Source of the DNA: Thermothielavioides terrestris NRRL 8126
Taxonomy: Eukaryota; Ascomycota; Sordariomycetes; Sordariales; Chaetomiaceae
Direction of reading: 5' to 3'
Length of the DNA stretch: 64,000 nucleotides
Assembly (NCBI RefSeq): GCF_000226115.1
Contig: NC_016461.1
Span: 4,154,001 to 4,218,000 of the forward strand
Positions 12,435 to 24,091 of the stretch are shown here, one piece after another. Numbering within the stretch: position 1 is the stretch's first letter; every line of letters begins with the position of its first letter. The position numbers and the translations under genes are program-made. The notes beneath the pieces were generated by a model. It had not been told where the DNA came from, ran no database searches, and saw only the letters and a program-made list of their open reading frames with translations.

Positions 12435-14312
12435 ATGGCGCCCGCAGCGCTCGGTCGCTTGCTCAGCGGCGACGGCAGCATCCGCAAAGGCCTCAGCTTG
12501 AGGCGGAAGAATGCGAAAGCGCCGCGTACACTACGGCCGCAAGACCCGACGCTTCCTTGTCCGATTGCGAAGATATCCGAGGACATCATCCTGCATATCT
12601 TCGAGCTCGTGCACGCAGCCAGCCCACACAGCGCGGCCAATCTGGCCCTGGTGCACCCGCGCTTCTACCGGCTCGCCCGATACGTCCAGCACCGCTGCGT
12701 GGACATCGCCCTGAGCACCACGGATGAAGCGGCGGCTAAGCGTCTCGATCTTATCGAGAAGGAGGGCCTACTACCCGCCATTCAGGAGCTCCGCGTACGC
12801 GGTGGCATCCGCGACCTCAACCAGCATTGCCTCTCGCGGCTGGCGGCTATGCTTGCGGGCATGACGGCCCTTCGCTCTGTGTTTTGGGAGTCCGGACCCA
12901 TTCCTACTCTTGCGCTTGAGAATCTTCGCAAGCTGCCTTTTCCTGTGCAGCTCCATGTCCGAGTCGAAAAGATACGCGGCGGGAACCCAGCGGCCGCAGA
13001 GCTTCTTAGCGCGCTCGCCGGTTATGATGCCCTGACCTCGGTCACGCTCGAGGCAGGGTACACAAACGCCGGCGACTGCCTCCATCTGACACGGCCACTC
13101 AAGAAGCTCTTGCTCAGCTGCCCCAACCTCGTCAATCTATCCATCGACCTGCACCTCCCTCGTCAAGGCTGTGTCGGTTATTCCCCGCCGGACGAGTATC
13201 CCGGTCTCGGCTTCTCTCGCGGTGAGCGGCCACTCCGGCCGTTGGAGTCTCTGACCATATATGAGTACCCGTGGGGGGAGGGGGTCGTACGCGGTCTCCC
13301 CCACTCCATAGGCTATCCATGCGAGGGCCGGGAAATGGATTACTGGGCCGCCAACTTTGACTGGTCAGCGCTGCGGCGGTTGGCGCTCATTCCACCGCCT
13401 ACCCAGATCATGCTTTATAACACTTCACAGCCCTGGATCGCGAATACGCTGGCGCCGAGACTGACGGCGCTGCGGGAGGTCAGCTTCACGGTGGTCGACG
13501 ACCCTTTCGGCAACTCCGTCCGGACATTTTTCGACCAGGTGCCGTCGACACTGGAGGACATCAGCGTGCCCTACCTGGACTCCATCGGCGTCGCGTGTCT
13601 CGCCCGGCATGCGCCGACCCTACGCAGACTCGCCGTGCACCAGCCCGGGGGCCCCTCCAGCCCGAGCGGCTGGGAAGAGCATCTCCTCTCGGAGGCTGCC
13701 CTAGAGGATCTCTCTCAGACAGTCCCGCACCTCGAGGAGCTAGGCATCGACATGCTGCGAGTCGACGGCGACTGGCCGCGAGGGAAGCTTGACTTGCTGG
13801 CGCGGTTCCCCCGCCTCCGCGCCCTGGAGCTGTGGTTCGACTTGGGCAACGGTCCGCCGCAGCCCGCCCTCACGGCATCGTCCGCCGCGCGGCTGTTCGC
13901 CGACCTCCGCCGCACCTGCCCGGCTCTGCAGCAGCTGCGCATACATTCGGGCTTCCCCCCACAGCCGAAGTTGGGCTTTCCGGCCTCCTTCGGGCCCTCT
14001 TATACAGAGTACAACTCCACCAGCTTCACGTGTCGCGTCGCCGAGGGGGACGGCGAGGCTGTGGCGGAAGGGGTCGCCGTCACCAGTCCGAAGCTGAGCC
14101 CGCGGCTGAATGCGCGCATGTGCCGCATCCTCAAGGGCAAGGAGAAGCGCGAGGACATCCCTGAGCAGCTGATCGCGCTGCGGGTCGCCCTGGATGGGCC
14201 GCTGCCGTCTGCCGACTGGGAGCGGTGGGCGGAGCGGTGGCGGTGGCCCTCGCTGGACCCGCCCGACAGTGGCAAGAAACGCGGTCGCTTGTCGAGGCTA
14301 TGGCAACGGTGA
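12435..14312 (+). CDS. F-box-like protein with leucine-rich C-terminal region
   Basis: A single-exon gene of 625 residues. The ATG at 12435 is chosen because the frame upstream opens only with a TTG. An F-box-like helix, CPIAKISEDIILHIFELV, lies near residues 40-57, followed by SAANLALVHPRFYRLARY, the typical second half of fungal F-box domains. The rest has spaced leucine and LxxLxL-type segments, such as LRRLAVHQ and LEELGIDML, which suggest irregular LRR-like repeats. Such proteins normally recruit substrates to SCF (Skp1-cullin-F-box) ubiquitin ligases; the substrate cannot be read from the sequence. It is convergent with the M35-like gene, 236 bp away stop to stop. Family level is fairly safe; the specific role is unknown. 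Confidence 0.85.
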   Translation: MAPAALGRLLSGDGSIRKGLSLRRKNAKAPRTLRPQDPTLPCPIAKISEDIILHIFELVHAASPHSAANLALVHPRFYRLARYVQHRCVDIALSTTDEAAAKRLDLIEKEGLLPAIQELRVRGGIRDLNQHCLSRLAAMLAGMTALRSVFWESGPIPTLALENLRKLPFPVQLHVRVEKIRGGNPAAAELLSALAGYDALTSVTLEAGYTNAGDCLHLTRPLKKLLLSCPNLVNLSIDLHLPRQGCVGYSPPDEYPGLGFSRGERPLRPLESLTIYEYPWGEGVVRGLPHSIGYPCEGREMDYWAANFDWSALRRLALIPPPTQIMLYNTSQPWIANTLAPRLTALREVSFTVVDDPFGNSVRTFFDQVPSTLEDISVPYLDSIGVACLARHAPTLRRLAVHQPGGPSSPSGWEEHLLSEAALEDLSQTVPHLEELGIDMLRVDGDWPRGKLDLLARFPRLRALELWFDLGNGPPQPALTASSAARLFADLRRTCPALQQLRIHSGFPPQPKLGFPASFGPSYTEYNSTSFTCRVAEGDGEAVAEGVAVTSPKLSPRLNARMCRILKGKEKREDIPEQLIALRVALDGPLPSADWERWAERWRWPSLDPPDSGKKRGRLSRLWQR

Positions 14313-14548
14313 AGACGCTCGGAAAGACTTGGTGGCATCACTCCAATCAAGAAGAGAACGATTTGGCTGTTCTGTTTCGTTTTCTGTTTTTTGCTGATGA
14401 ATCTCAACTACGAAGACAACCTATTGAAAAAGCAATGCTCTCCCCCAGTCTCGCTTAATCCCCCGCCCCTGAGAAAGACAAAAAAGCCCAACGAAAGGCT
14501 CTCACTCCTGGAATATCCTCCTTGCCTGCTGCTCTCATCTCCGGACCC

Positions 14549-15978
14549 TCATGAAGCAGACCATTCAAGGTCGTGCCCGAGGTAGTCCAGGCGCATGGCG
14601 CCGGCATCCGCCGAGTCGAGCGGGCCGGGCACGTGTCCTCCCGGTCCAGCGGCACGCCTCTCGCCAAGCGACAGGCGCGGCGCGTCGCGGCCGATGACGC
14701 TGCGCTTCCGGCCCGGGGCCGGCGTGGCCGCCTGGGGCGGCTTGGGCATGCCCCAGCGCGTGTTGCTGGACATGCACATCTCGGCGAAGATGCGGTAGCC
14801 GTCCGGGTTGACGAGGGCGTTGCTCTGGTGCGTCTGCGCCAGCAGCGCGCAGCGGTTGAAGCCGTAGGCGGCGTTGCTGTCGGGGAAGATGTTGTCTCCC
14901 ACCTGGTCGTTGCCCTGGTCCTGATAGGTGCCGGTGTCGATGGCGTGGATCATCTCGTGCAGCAGCGTGCCCGACGCCGAGCGGTACTTGTCCGGGTCGG
15001 GGAAGTCGGCCGACGGGTCGTTGGCCTGGAAGCCCGAGGCGAGGGTGCCCTTGAAGTTGTTGGCGTCGAGCAGCTCCGTGCAGAAGAGAATGACGGTGGC
15101 AGTTCCCGTGGGCAGCGTTGTTATATCGGCGTTCAACGGGTAGATCTTCCCGTTGAAGGTTTGGCCCAGCGTGACCGGCGTCCCCTGCGACGGGGGCGAA
15201 CAGGGCCGGATGCCCGGCGGCTCTAGATATTCACCCTCACGATCAGCCGGCCAGCCCCGTTTCCACAGGCCTCTTTTTCCTTTCCTTCTGGTACGTACGT
15301 GATGTTAGGGCTATGACGTCCTGGGTCCCCGGAATGTTGTAGTACCAGGTATTGGCGTCTGTTGCGTGTGATACGTGCATTAGCCGAACGGGCCTGGGAC
15401 CAACCGCCCAGACGGGAGCAACTTCTTCATCCTCTTCCCCTCCCCAGGGTCACTCACTGGTGCCGACCTGCCCCCTTAGGGCCGGTGCCCCACTGCAGAT
15501 GAGGTAGCCATTGTTGGATTGCAGCAAGTTCTTTGCTTGGCGGTACACGGCTGCATCGTGGGCCACCAGCCGCGCGGTTAGCGTTCAGATGCACGAAGCG
15601 GAGGGAGATGGGATGGATGCAGAATGGGGCGGGGAACGTACGGCGAACAACGTTGTTGAGAGTGTTTTTGGACGACGAGGGCAGGACGCCGCCGAAGTTG
15701 ACGCTGATGCCGAACATCCACTTGGCGTTGTTGGCAAGGTTTGACGACGTCGTCAGGGCCTTGATGACGTTGTTGCCCGTCAGAGTCTCGAGGACGCTGT
15801 CGGCGTTGGCGGCCATCAGCGCCGCGTTGTCCCAGATGCTGTCGATGCTCTGGCCTTGGACGCTGGCCCCTTCACAGCCGATCATGGTCCACTGCACCAC
15901 AGCGCGACCCGGCCGGGGCGCGAGGCCCAGCAGCGCGACGAGGATGGCCGTCCAGCCGTGATAGCCGCGGTTCAGCAT
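14549..15978 (-). CDS. Secreted M35-like (aspzincin-type) metallopeptidase domain protein
   Basis: A probable extracellular zinc peptidase of 387 residues. Exons: 15978-15642, 15550-15458, 15358-15299 and 15222-14549. The ATG at 15978 begins a signal peptide with a hydrophobic core and cleavage near PGRA, about residue 26. The zinc motif HEMIH sits at about residues 251-255 within LLHEMIHAIDTGTY, and a downstream AAYGFNRCALLA resembles the segment holding the third metal ligand in M35 and lysine-specific metallo-endopeptidases. At that D-x-x-Y-G position this protein reads N-A-A-Y-G, so activity is uncertain. The third exon is only 60 nt and the last acceptor (TAG at 15225-15223) was chosen because it alone keeps the frame. 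It is divergent from the GH55 gene, 735 bp apart. It could also be an inactive paralogue. Confidence 0.8.
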
Positions 15979-16713
15979 GGCTGGAGAATAAGATGGTGCC
16001 CGGACTTGGAGAAGAGCTGGTCTGGCCGTCGCGGGCTTTCCGCTCGTCGCGCGGCGAATCAGTATAAGTGGCGGCGCTGCTCTGTCCCCGGCTTCTCGAG
16101 TCTTCGACAGGAGACCGGCTGCTCTCTCACCTCACGTGAGATCAGACGCGAGATCAGCGAAGTCGGCACGTCACCTCCGAGACATCATCTCGTCGGGTTG
16201 CACGCGAGGATCAAGCTATTGAAGGATTGTTGCATTCTCCATACGGGGATTCCACTCCCATTGCGACGGGGTTGAGCAGGGCTGCTACTCTATACGCACA
16301 CGCCCTGCCCGGATGACGCGGAAGTAACCCTGGACGGCGATCCATTTCCCCATAATCCCGGCCCTAAGGTTGTATTGGCAATTTGGCGGTGCAGGGGTCG
16401 TACCCACATCCATGGCACAGCTCCCGCATACGGAATACTGTGTATTATTCCGGAAGGCTCGCGATGGAGCCCTGGCACCACCGCTGATCGAGGCGCGAGG
16501 ACGGCCGATGGCAGGCTGGTCTCACATAAGCCCTCTCCCGTGGCGAGCAGCCTGGAGGAACACCTCTTGTCCCAGGTTCCCGGCCGCGCAAGCGACGGCA
16601 ACACGAGATATCGTTAAGAGAGGCAAGACGGACAGCCCCCCCCCCTTGGAGGTCGACGTCTCTCGCTCTCGCTGACTTGATCCAAGGCAAAGAAGTGGCA
16701 GGCCTTCTCCAAC
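15979..16713. promoter_or_regulatory. Divergent intergenic promoter region, M35-like / GH55
   Basis: The starts of two secreted-protein genes face away from each other across 735 bp. It contains the palindromic E-box CTCACGTGAG near 16131 and an inverted repeat, CGGAATA-CTGTGTAT-TATTCCG (16431-16452), with the recurrent word TACTGTGTA in its loop side. Shared regulation of the pair is inference. Confidence 0.45.
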
Positions 16714-19700
16714 ATGGCCGGTCTGATTGCCAGGCAGCTGCTCCTGCTCGCGGGCTGCTGCGTCGCCGGCGTGCGCGCCGTGCAATGGCCAGCCGACTGG
16801 CCCGACTACAAGGTGGCATCGCCCTCTCGTCCGCCTGGAGGACCACAGGTGAGTAACATGTCATGCTTTGGTGTCTACTCTCGACGTGCCTGCCCCCGGC
16901 TGACGCGCTGCCTGTCTTAGCCGGTGCCGTTCTACATGAAGGACAACAGGGGCAATAGGTTCGGCGTGGCGCCTGACAAGGGAACTCTGAACGGGCCCGT
17001 CACTACCGAGGCCAACCTGACAGAGATCCTCGACCACAAGCCAAAGAAAGTCTCTGGGCCGCACGGCCCGCACCAGCGCAGAGCGTCGTCGGACGGGTTC
17101 TGGGTCGACAACCTGTCGCAGCTGGGCGAGATGCCCCTCGCCCCGTCGGGCTACACCGTCTTCCGCAACGTCAAGGACTACGGCGCCAAGGGCGACGGCT
17201 CGACGGATGACACGATGGCCATGTAGGTATCCCGCAGCATTGTTCTGTGTGTTCTGTGTCTGACTCTCGGGCTCCAGAAACAAGGCCATCTCGGACGGGA
17301 ACCGCTGCGGCAAGGACTGTGGCTCAACCACCACGCTCGGCGCCATCATCTACTTCCCGGCCGGCATCTACCTCATCAGCAGTCCCATCATCCAGTACTT
17401 CTACACGCAGTTCATCGGCGACCCGAACAACGTCCCTATCATCCGCGGCAGCAAGAACTTCACGGGCATCGCTCTGATCGACACGGATGTCTACATCCCC
17501 GGCGGCAACGGAGCCGAGTGGTACATCAACCAGAACAACTTCTTCCGCTCCATCAAGAACTTCAACCTGGACCTGACCTACATGAACGCCACCAACTACG
17601 ACAACGACCAGCAGTACTTCCCGACCGGCATTCACTGGCAGGTGGCGCAGGCGACGTCGCTGCAGAACATCGGCATCAACATGCCGACCAGCACCTCGAC
17701 GCAGCCGGCCACGGCGGTGGGCATCTTCATGGAGAACGGGTCGGGCGGCATGATCTCGGACATTGTGTTCTACGGAGGCAACATCGGCTTCGTGGCCGGC
17801 TCGCAGCAGTTTACCGCGCGCGGGCTCACCTTCACCAACTGCCTGACGGCGGTCAACATGCTCTGGAACTGGGGCTTCACGTGGTCGCAGATCACCATCA
17901 ACAACGTCTACGTGGGCTTCAACGTCAGCTCCAACGGCGGGTCGACGGGCCAGGGCACCGGGTCCATCGCCATCATCGACTCCGTCTTTAACCATGCCGA
18001 GTGGGGCGTCACGACGCACACGGGCGGCGACCCGCCGGCCATCATCCTGGAGAACGTGCACAGTCAGGGCAGCACGTCCATGGTCCAGGTGTCGGGCGGC
18101 GCGACGACGCTGACGGTGAGCGACCCGGCCACCATCGACTTCTGGGCCTCGGGCTACCGCTACATCGCGGCCAACGGCACCGGCAGCGACGTGACGGGCT
18201 ACCTCTCCAAGCCGCCGGCGCGGCCGGCCAGCCTGGTCAACCAGGCCGGCGAGTATTTCTGGCAGGACCCGCCGCTATACTCGACGCTGACGGCCTCGTC
18301 CTTCGTGGTGGCCACGGAGTCGGGCGTGGCCAACGACGGCACGGGCGACCAGACGGCGGCCATCAACGCGCTGCTCAAGAACAACGTCGGCACGCCCATC
18401 TTCTTCCCCGCGGGCATCTACCAGGTCCAGGGCACGGTGCAGGTCCCCGTCGGCTCCATCATCGTCGGCTCGGCCTGGTCCCAGATCAGGGGCACGGGGA
18501 GCTACTTTGAAGACGCGGACAACCCGCAGGTTATGGTGCGGGTGGGCAACCCGGGCGAGTCGGGCGTGATCCAGATCTCCGACATGCTCTTCACCGTCAA
18601 GGGTCCGACGGCTGGGGCCATCCTCATGGAATGGAACGTGCACGAGTCAACCCAAGGCTCTGGTGAGTGCCGACCCCGTGTCGCATATATATTGCTTTGT
18701 TTTGGCGTCCAGTTACTAATACGGCACTGTTCACTTCTAGCGGCCATGGTCAGTGTTCCTCCCCCTTATGATTTCCCTTCTCTTCTTGCTGAAGATGGAT
18801 AAGATGGCTGACTACTCACACCCGTAAACAGTGGAACTCGCACTTCCGCGTCGGGGGGGCTACTGGGAGCGACCTGCAGCTGGCCGACTGTCCAACCGGC
18901 AGCGGGGTCAACAAGAACTGCATGGCTGCCTCGTTGCTGCTGCACCTTACCCCGAAGTCGTCGGGCTACTTTGAGAACGTGTGGGCCTGGGTGGCCGACC
19001 ACGACCTCGACAACCCCCTCAACGCGCAGATCACCGAGGGCACGTCGGGCGTGCCGGAGAACGTGCAGACCGACATCTCGGTGTACGCGGCGCGTGGCGT
19101 CCTCATCGAGTCCAAGGGCCCGTGCTGGTTCTACGGCACAGCGTCCGAACACGCCACGCTGTACCAGTACGAGCTGAGCGAGGCCAGCGACATCTACTTC
19201 GGCCACGTGCAGACAGAGACGCCCTACTACCAGCCGGTGCCCGAGGCGCCGGCCCCCTTCACGCCGGGCGGGTTCCCGGCGGACCCGGACTTCAGCAGCT
19301 GCAATAGCAGCTCCTGCAAGGAGGCCTGGGCCATGCGCATCGTCGAGTCGTCCAACGTCATGATCTACTCTGCCGGCTTCTATAGCTGGTTCAGCAACTA
19401 CGACCAGGGCTGTCTCCCCACCGAGTCGTGCCAGCAGCGCCTCTTCTCGGTCGAGGACTCGGACCTGGTCTGGGTGTTCAACCTGTTCACCAAGGGGACG
19501 GTCGAGATCGCCAGCACGGGCCGCGCCCCGGCAATCCTCACCAACGCGACCACGCAGAGCGGGTACACGTCCGAGATCAACATCTGGCTGCCGTTGGCCG
19601 AGTCCGGCGGCAAGGGGAGCGGCAGCTTCGGTGACGGCAACGTCGTCTACGTGGACCCGGACATCTGGACCAACCCGAACGAGTCGGTCGGCTGCCTGCC

Positions 19701-21300
19701 GCCGTGCACCCTGCTCTTCCCGCCCCTGCCGCTGCCCACGCCCATCACGGTCACCTGGCCGCCCTACGGCACGGGCCTCTACTCGCTCACGGACAGCTCG
19801 ACGGTGACGGTCACCACGACCATCAGCATCCCGCCCTTCACCATCAGCTCCATCCCCTTCTGGCCCGTGACCATCCAGCCGGGCGACCCGTCGACGGGCG
19901 TCATCTCGCCCGTGCAGAGCGTCATGCCGCCGTCGACCACCATCGTGCTGCCGCCCGGGCTGGCGCCCATCAGCGTCACCGACGGCACCATCGGCCCGAC
20001 CTCGGGCGCGACGAGCAGCACCAGCACCAACACCACGTACCCCTTCGGCTACATCACCTACAGCCCGCTGCCTCCCGTCTTCGTCACGACGAGCTCGACC
20101 ATCACCATCCAGCCCATGCCCACGATCGCGGTGACCATCCCGCCGTCGGACACGCCGACGGGCTCGCCCTCGCCCTCGGTCACCACGTCGCACACGGTGC
20201 CGTACACGCGCAGCAGCACGGGCACCTCGCCCAGCTGCACGCGGGAGCCCTGCGGCAGCGGCAACTGCCTGTTCGGCTGCAACGGCGGCTGCGGGCTCTT
20301 CGGCTGCAACGGCGGCTGCGGCATCTTTGGCTGCGGCGGCGGCGGCTGCGGCCTGTTTGGGTGCGGCGGCGGCGGGTGGAACCAGGGCGGGTGCGGGCCG
20401 GCGGGCTGCGGCTGCTTCCTCGGGTGCGGCGGCGGCGGCGAGGACGGCCACGGCGGCGGCGGCTGCAACGGGCCGACGTGCCTGGGCAACGACAACCCGG
20501 ACGACGAGTGCCAGGGCGACGACTGCGAGTGCGAGCCGACCAAGACGGTCACGTCGTGCCGCGTCGTGTGCACGGCGACGGCGCGGCCGACCGCGACGGT
20601 GACGGGCTCGTGCACCACGTCGACGTGCGAGGTGACGAGCTGCGGCCGCGACACCACCGTCACGACCACCACCACCACCACGCCGGGCGAGGAGATCCTC
20701 GCCACCGCCGCGGCCACGGACCCGCTGTGGACCGAGGACGTCACGGCCGCCTTCGTCACGACCATCTACAGCGAGTTCACCAGCTGGTGGGACTACGAGA
20801 ACTCGGCGGCGGCATCGGACACCGGCACCGGCGGCGGCAGCGGCGGCCCTACCACCACGACGCCCGCTCCCACGCCGTCGCCCTGGATGGCGCGCATCTA
20901 CGCCTGCATGGGCGAGTTTCCGGCCGGCGTCTTCCCGGCGGTCTCGTACTTCTGGGCCGAGCTGGACTACTCGTCCGGGGCGGCGCCGACGGGCACGGGC
21001 ACCGACTTCTGCAACTCGCTCGAGCTCAAGACGTCCAACATGGGCGGCAACAACAAGGCCACCGACTACCCGGCCACCTTCACGATCCCGGGCACCATCC
21101 ACGGCGCCTACTCCAGCTGCACCTACTTCGACCCCAGCGCGCCCGACCCGGCCGTCGGCTCGCTGACCTGCGCCGGCCTGGCCACGCCCGTGCCGTGCCC
21201 GCCCATCACCAGCGTCGCCCAGTCCTCCTGCATCGACGGGACGCTCGAGCAGAACATCGCGTTCAAGCCCCTGGCCGACTGTGCGCTGCCGACTCGGTGA
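16714..21300 (+). CDS. Secreted GH55 exo-/endo-beta-1,3-glucanase with long Cys/Gly-rich C-terminal extension
   Basis: Hydrolyses beta-1,3-glucan outside the cell. Five exons: 16714-16848, 16921-17222, 17278-18662, an 8-nt micro-exon 18741-18748, and 18832-21300, giving 1432 residues. A signal peptide ends near GVRA (about residue 22). Two pectate-lyase-like beta-helix halves are visible, starting around NVKDYGAKGDGSTDDT (about residue 130) and GVANDGTGDQTAAINALL (about 490), the GH55 two-helix layout. The segment GPCWFYGTASEH (about residue 710) is the conserved GH55 stretch that probably carries the catalytic acid. After about residue 870 comes a Pro/Ser/Thr-rich linker, then four CxGGC(G)xFGC-type units (about 1085-1175), a Cys-rich acidic stretch, a Thr run and a C-terminal module of about 200 residues. 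Ordinary GH55 enzymes are about 750-950 residues, so the tail is extra. Confidence 0.94.
18741..18748 (+). other. 8-nt micro-exon of the GH55 gene
   Basis: The eight bases after the acceptor CTTCTAG and before the donor GTCAGT complete the split codon of exon 3 and add Ala-Met, so the protein reads A-A-M-W-N-S-H-F-R, as GH55 enzymes do at this point. Skipping it would shift the frame. Confidence 0.8.
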
Positions 21301-21412
21301 GGGGGAGGTGGAGCCGGTATTTATTAAGGTTCTATAGCCATACATGATGTAGTGTACCTTACTTTCGAAGAGATGAATAAAGATCAATGTAGTTACCACA
21401 GCGCGCCACGCC

Positions 21413-21433
21413 GGGGGGGGGGGGGGGGGGGGG
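21413..21433. repeat. Poly(G) homopolymer
   Basis: A run of 21 consecutive G just downstream of the GH55 3' end. Its length is likely to be polymorphic or partly a sequencing approximation. Confidence 0.85.
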
Positions 21434-23922
21434 TTGTCGACATGGTCTCTACTACTACCATCTTGGAGCACGAATTGGATCACATAGTCGTAGGAGAATG
21501 TTCGATTTTCTCTAAAATTATCGCTATGAAAGTCGCCTAAGCGAAATCCTCCTACCTCTTAGAGCACAGCATACCTGCCCCTGGTAGTTGAAAGAACATC
21601 CCTCAGCATAAGAGAACGTCTTTAAGAGAAGGGATCATTTTCAAGTGGAAATATTGTAGGCTAAAGGTTACTTGCGGAAGGAGAGCTCAACGTCCGTTCT
21701 TCTCCTAGGGGAAGTTCTTCGGTCTGTCGGACAACTGCCCCTGACCAAGGAGACGGGCCCCAGGACCATATCGGCAACCCCCTGTGGCTACGCTATAGTA
21801 GTTCCAGCTTCTCCGTAGGTAGGTAGTCACGCTGCGCCGCCTGGTTGGCCAGGCTCCTTTCGTATGCTAAGCTTGTTGTTGGCAGTCGTGGACCAGTGGA
21901 AACTGCCGTGAACGAACGCGAATTGCACTGTGCGTGAGCTTGTGGTGAGCGCTAAGAACGAGTACGACGCCTCGCACGGGAGAACAAGGTTGGTATCGTC
22001 TCCACCATGAGCTTCCGGAGGGGAAAGTGGCACGCAACATCATTGATTCAAGTACGAAAGGTGGAGCAATTCTGAACCAGAGCTGCATGTTGTTGTTGTT
22101 GTTGGCCTCACTCACCGCTTGAACCTTTGCGGCTCGCTGGTCAACGCACCCGCGGCGTTGAGAATCGGGAAGGTGTCTCTTGGATCATCACCCGATGGGC
22201 ATACACCAGTGGAGTGTAGATTCGGCTCATGAATGCCGAGTTAAAGTTAAACCCGAGATTTGCGTTCAGCCGCACAGCCCAATGACTGTAACCTCTTGGC
22301 TGTGCAGTGAGATTGCCAAGCTTACACAGCTTACACTACACTAGCGTTGCATCTGCTGCGGCGCAGTCCTTCGTTTTTCAAGCTTTTGCTGACTGTTGAT
22401 GTGCCGATCAAGCGGGCTCTCGGGGAACTGGGCACAACAACATTGAAGATCAGTGGAGCAGATACCGTACCCGATCGTTGACGACCTACACTGTGGTATG
22501 TCCGCAGTAGTGTACGGAATACCCGACGTCCTGCCAGCTGCTTTGGCCACTTGGGACAATCGGACCAGAGCTCAAGTCCTCACGCTTTCGGCCCTTTCGA
22601 GCTGGAAGTCAAGTTAGCGAAGGAAGCACGCGACCGCTTGCTCTCTGCGATCAGTGGACATGGGCACAGGTACTTCGGATGATTTCAGTACACTACCTTC
22701 AGTACCCGACTCAATCCTACCTGCTACTCGGCCCGCTTCTAGCGTACTAAGTGCACCCCCCATCGGGCCACACTACACCCCTCCCGGCTTCTCCCCCACC
22801 CCCTCTCCCCGCCCCCCCAACGGGGTCAGTCAGGCCACTACTGACGTAGTGTAATTGGCAAACCCAACTGTCAATACCCCTGAAGCAGGATGGCCCGGAA
22901 TCGGCTCCCATTCTAATCTAACGTTATCACCATTTGCAGTCTCCTTGGCATGGAAAATGAGCCAGTTCCATTAGGAAATCCTCCTCTAACTAGCCTCCCA
23001 AGTTGGTTGTGAATTGGTTCGATCAAGGCATCTGAAGACCCAGAGGGATTTGATGAACAATACCTATCTTCCTACAGAAACTGCTAGAAAAGTGACTAAC
23101 CAGAAGATCCCGCACGTAATACTCAACGGGCCCCACCTATGTTGGACCCCTCTGCCGACTCACCGCCCTACTTGCTAGTGTACTGTGGTAGGCATCGGTC
23201 ATTCCTTCCTTCCAGGTTGTTTGCCATCCTTCCAATCCTCCGCTTAACCTTACCTTTCCACGGTTCAAGAAGGACCCGACGCCTTCTCCGTGAAGCCTTT
23301 GTGTTACGCGTCTCCGGTTTCCAGCCGCCGACCCACCGCCGCGGCGAGGTGCATGCCCTGCCACTTACTGTGTACAATCCCTCAACAAGCCCTACACTAC
23401 ATGTCCACGTGTACTGTGTAAGGAAGAGATGACTTCAGCTTACGGTTGCAACCTAATGGTGACAACCGTTGTGGGGAAGGAAGCAAAGAGCCTGATCGGA
23501 TGTGCTCGCTTGTACATCAGAGAGATGGATGAGGAGTGCCGAGATGTGTAACTTGGTACCTAGTTAGACTGCCACCCCAAGCCGGAAGCTGGGAATAACG
23601 AGGAGCTGGCATCCGAACACTCGAGAGTTCCGAGTGTAGCATGCATGGACTCAGGCATGGAAACCAACTCACAATCCTCAAGAGGCACAATCCTCCGAGG
23701 GCTATGAGCAATACGAACACGGTGTTGCAGTGTCCATGTGGCACTGATCATCACCAGCCAGCTCGCTTCCACTAACCGAGCTCTAAGCCGCAGCTGCCTG
23801 CTGTGTACATCGCCGATTCTCACGGAACGGCGGGAAGAGGGGGAAGGGCGCAGCACGATGAGAAGCAACAGTGGGTGTTAGTCTGAGACCAGAGCCGCTT
23901 GTCACCACGGGCAAGCATTGAA

Positions 23923-23930
23923 TATAAATA
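23923..23930 (+). promoter_or_regulatory. TATA box of the small secreted protein gene
   Basis: TATAAATA lies about 160 bp upstream of the ATG at 24092, a usual distance once a short 5' leader is allowed. The ATG itself has a strong context, CCACCATGC. Confidence 0.55.
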
Positions 23931-24091
23931 CTGCCATTGCTCTCCCCTCCGCGGCGAGGAACAAGAGGTCATCAGTCCGCCAAGCACCGCAGATTTCAAA
24001 AGTTCAAGTGAAGCAATTCCTCCGCTTCCTAGCCGATCATCACTCTCTGCTTCTTCATCTACGACGACAAGCTTTCCTCCTCACAGCCACC

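Larger units (their letters stand above)
21301..24091. other. Intergenic, gene-poor, with a 21-bp poly(G) run
   Basis: In these 2.8 kb I support no gene. A run of 21 G lies at 21413-21433, about 110 bp beyond the GH55 stop. The words TAGTGTA, TACACTA and TACTGTGTA recur (for example 21345, 22330, 22505, 22687, 23176, 23366, 23412). A TATA box for the next gene is at 23923-23930. Confidence 0.5.

Noticed and set aside
18766..21483. A 905-codon open frame on the minus strand across the GH55 3' half
   Set aside because: Low-complexity Arg/Ala/Gly translation antisense to a clearly conserved enzyme. It is a by-product of high GC at third codon positions.
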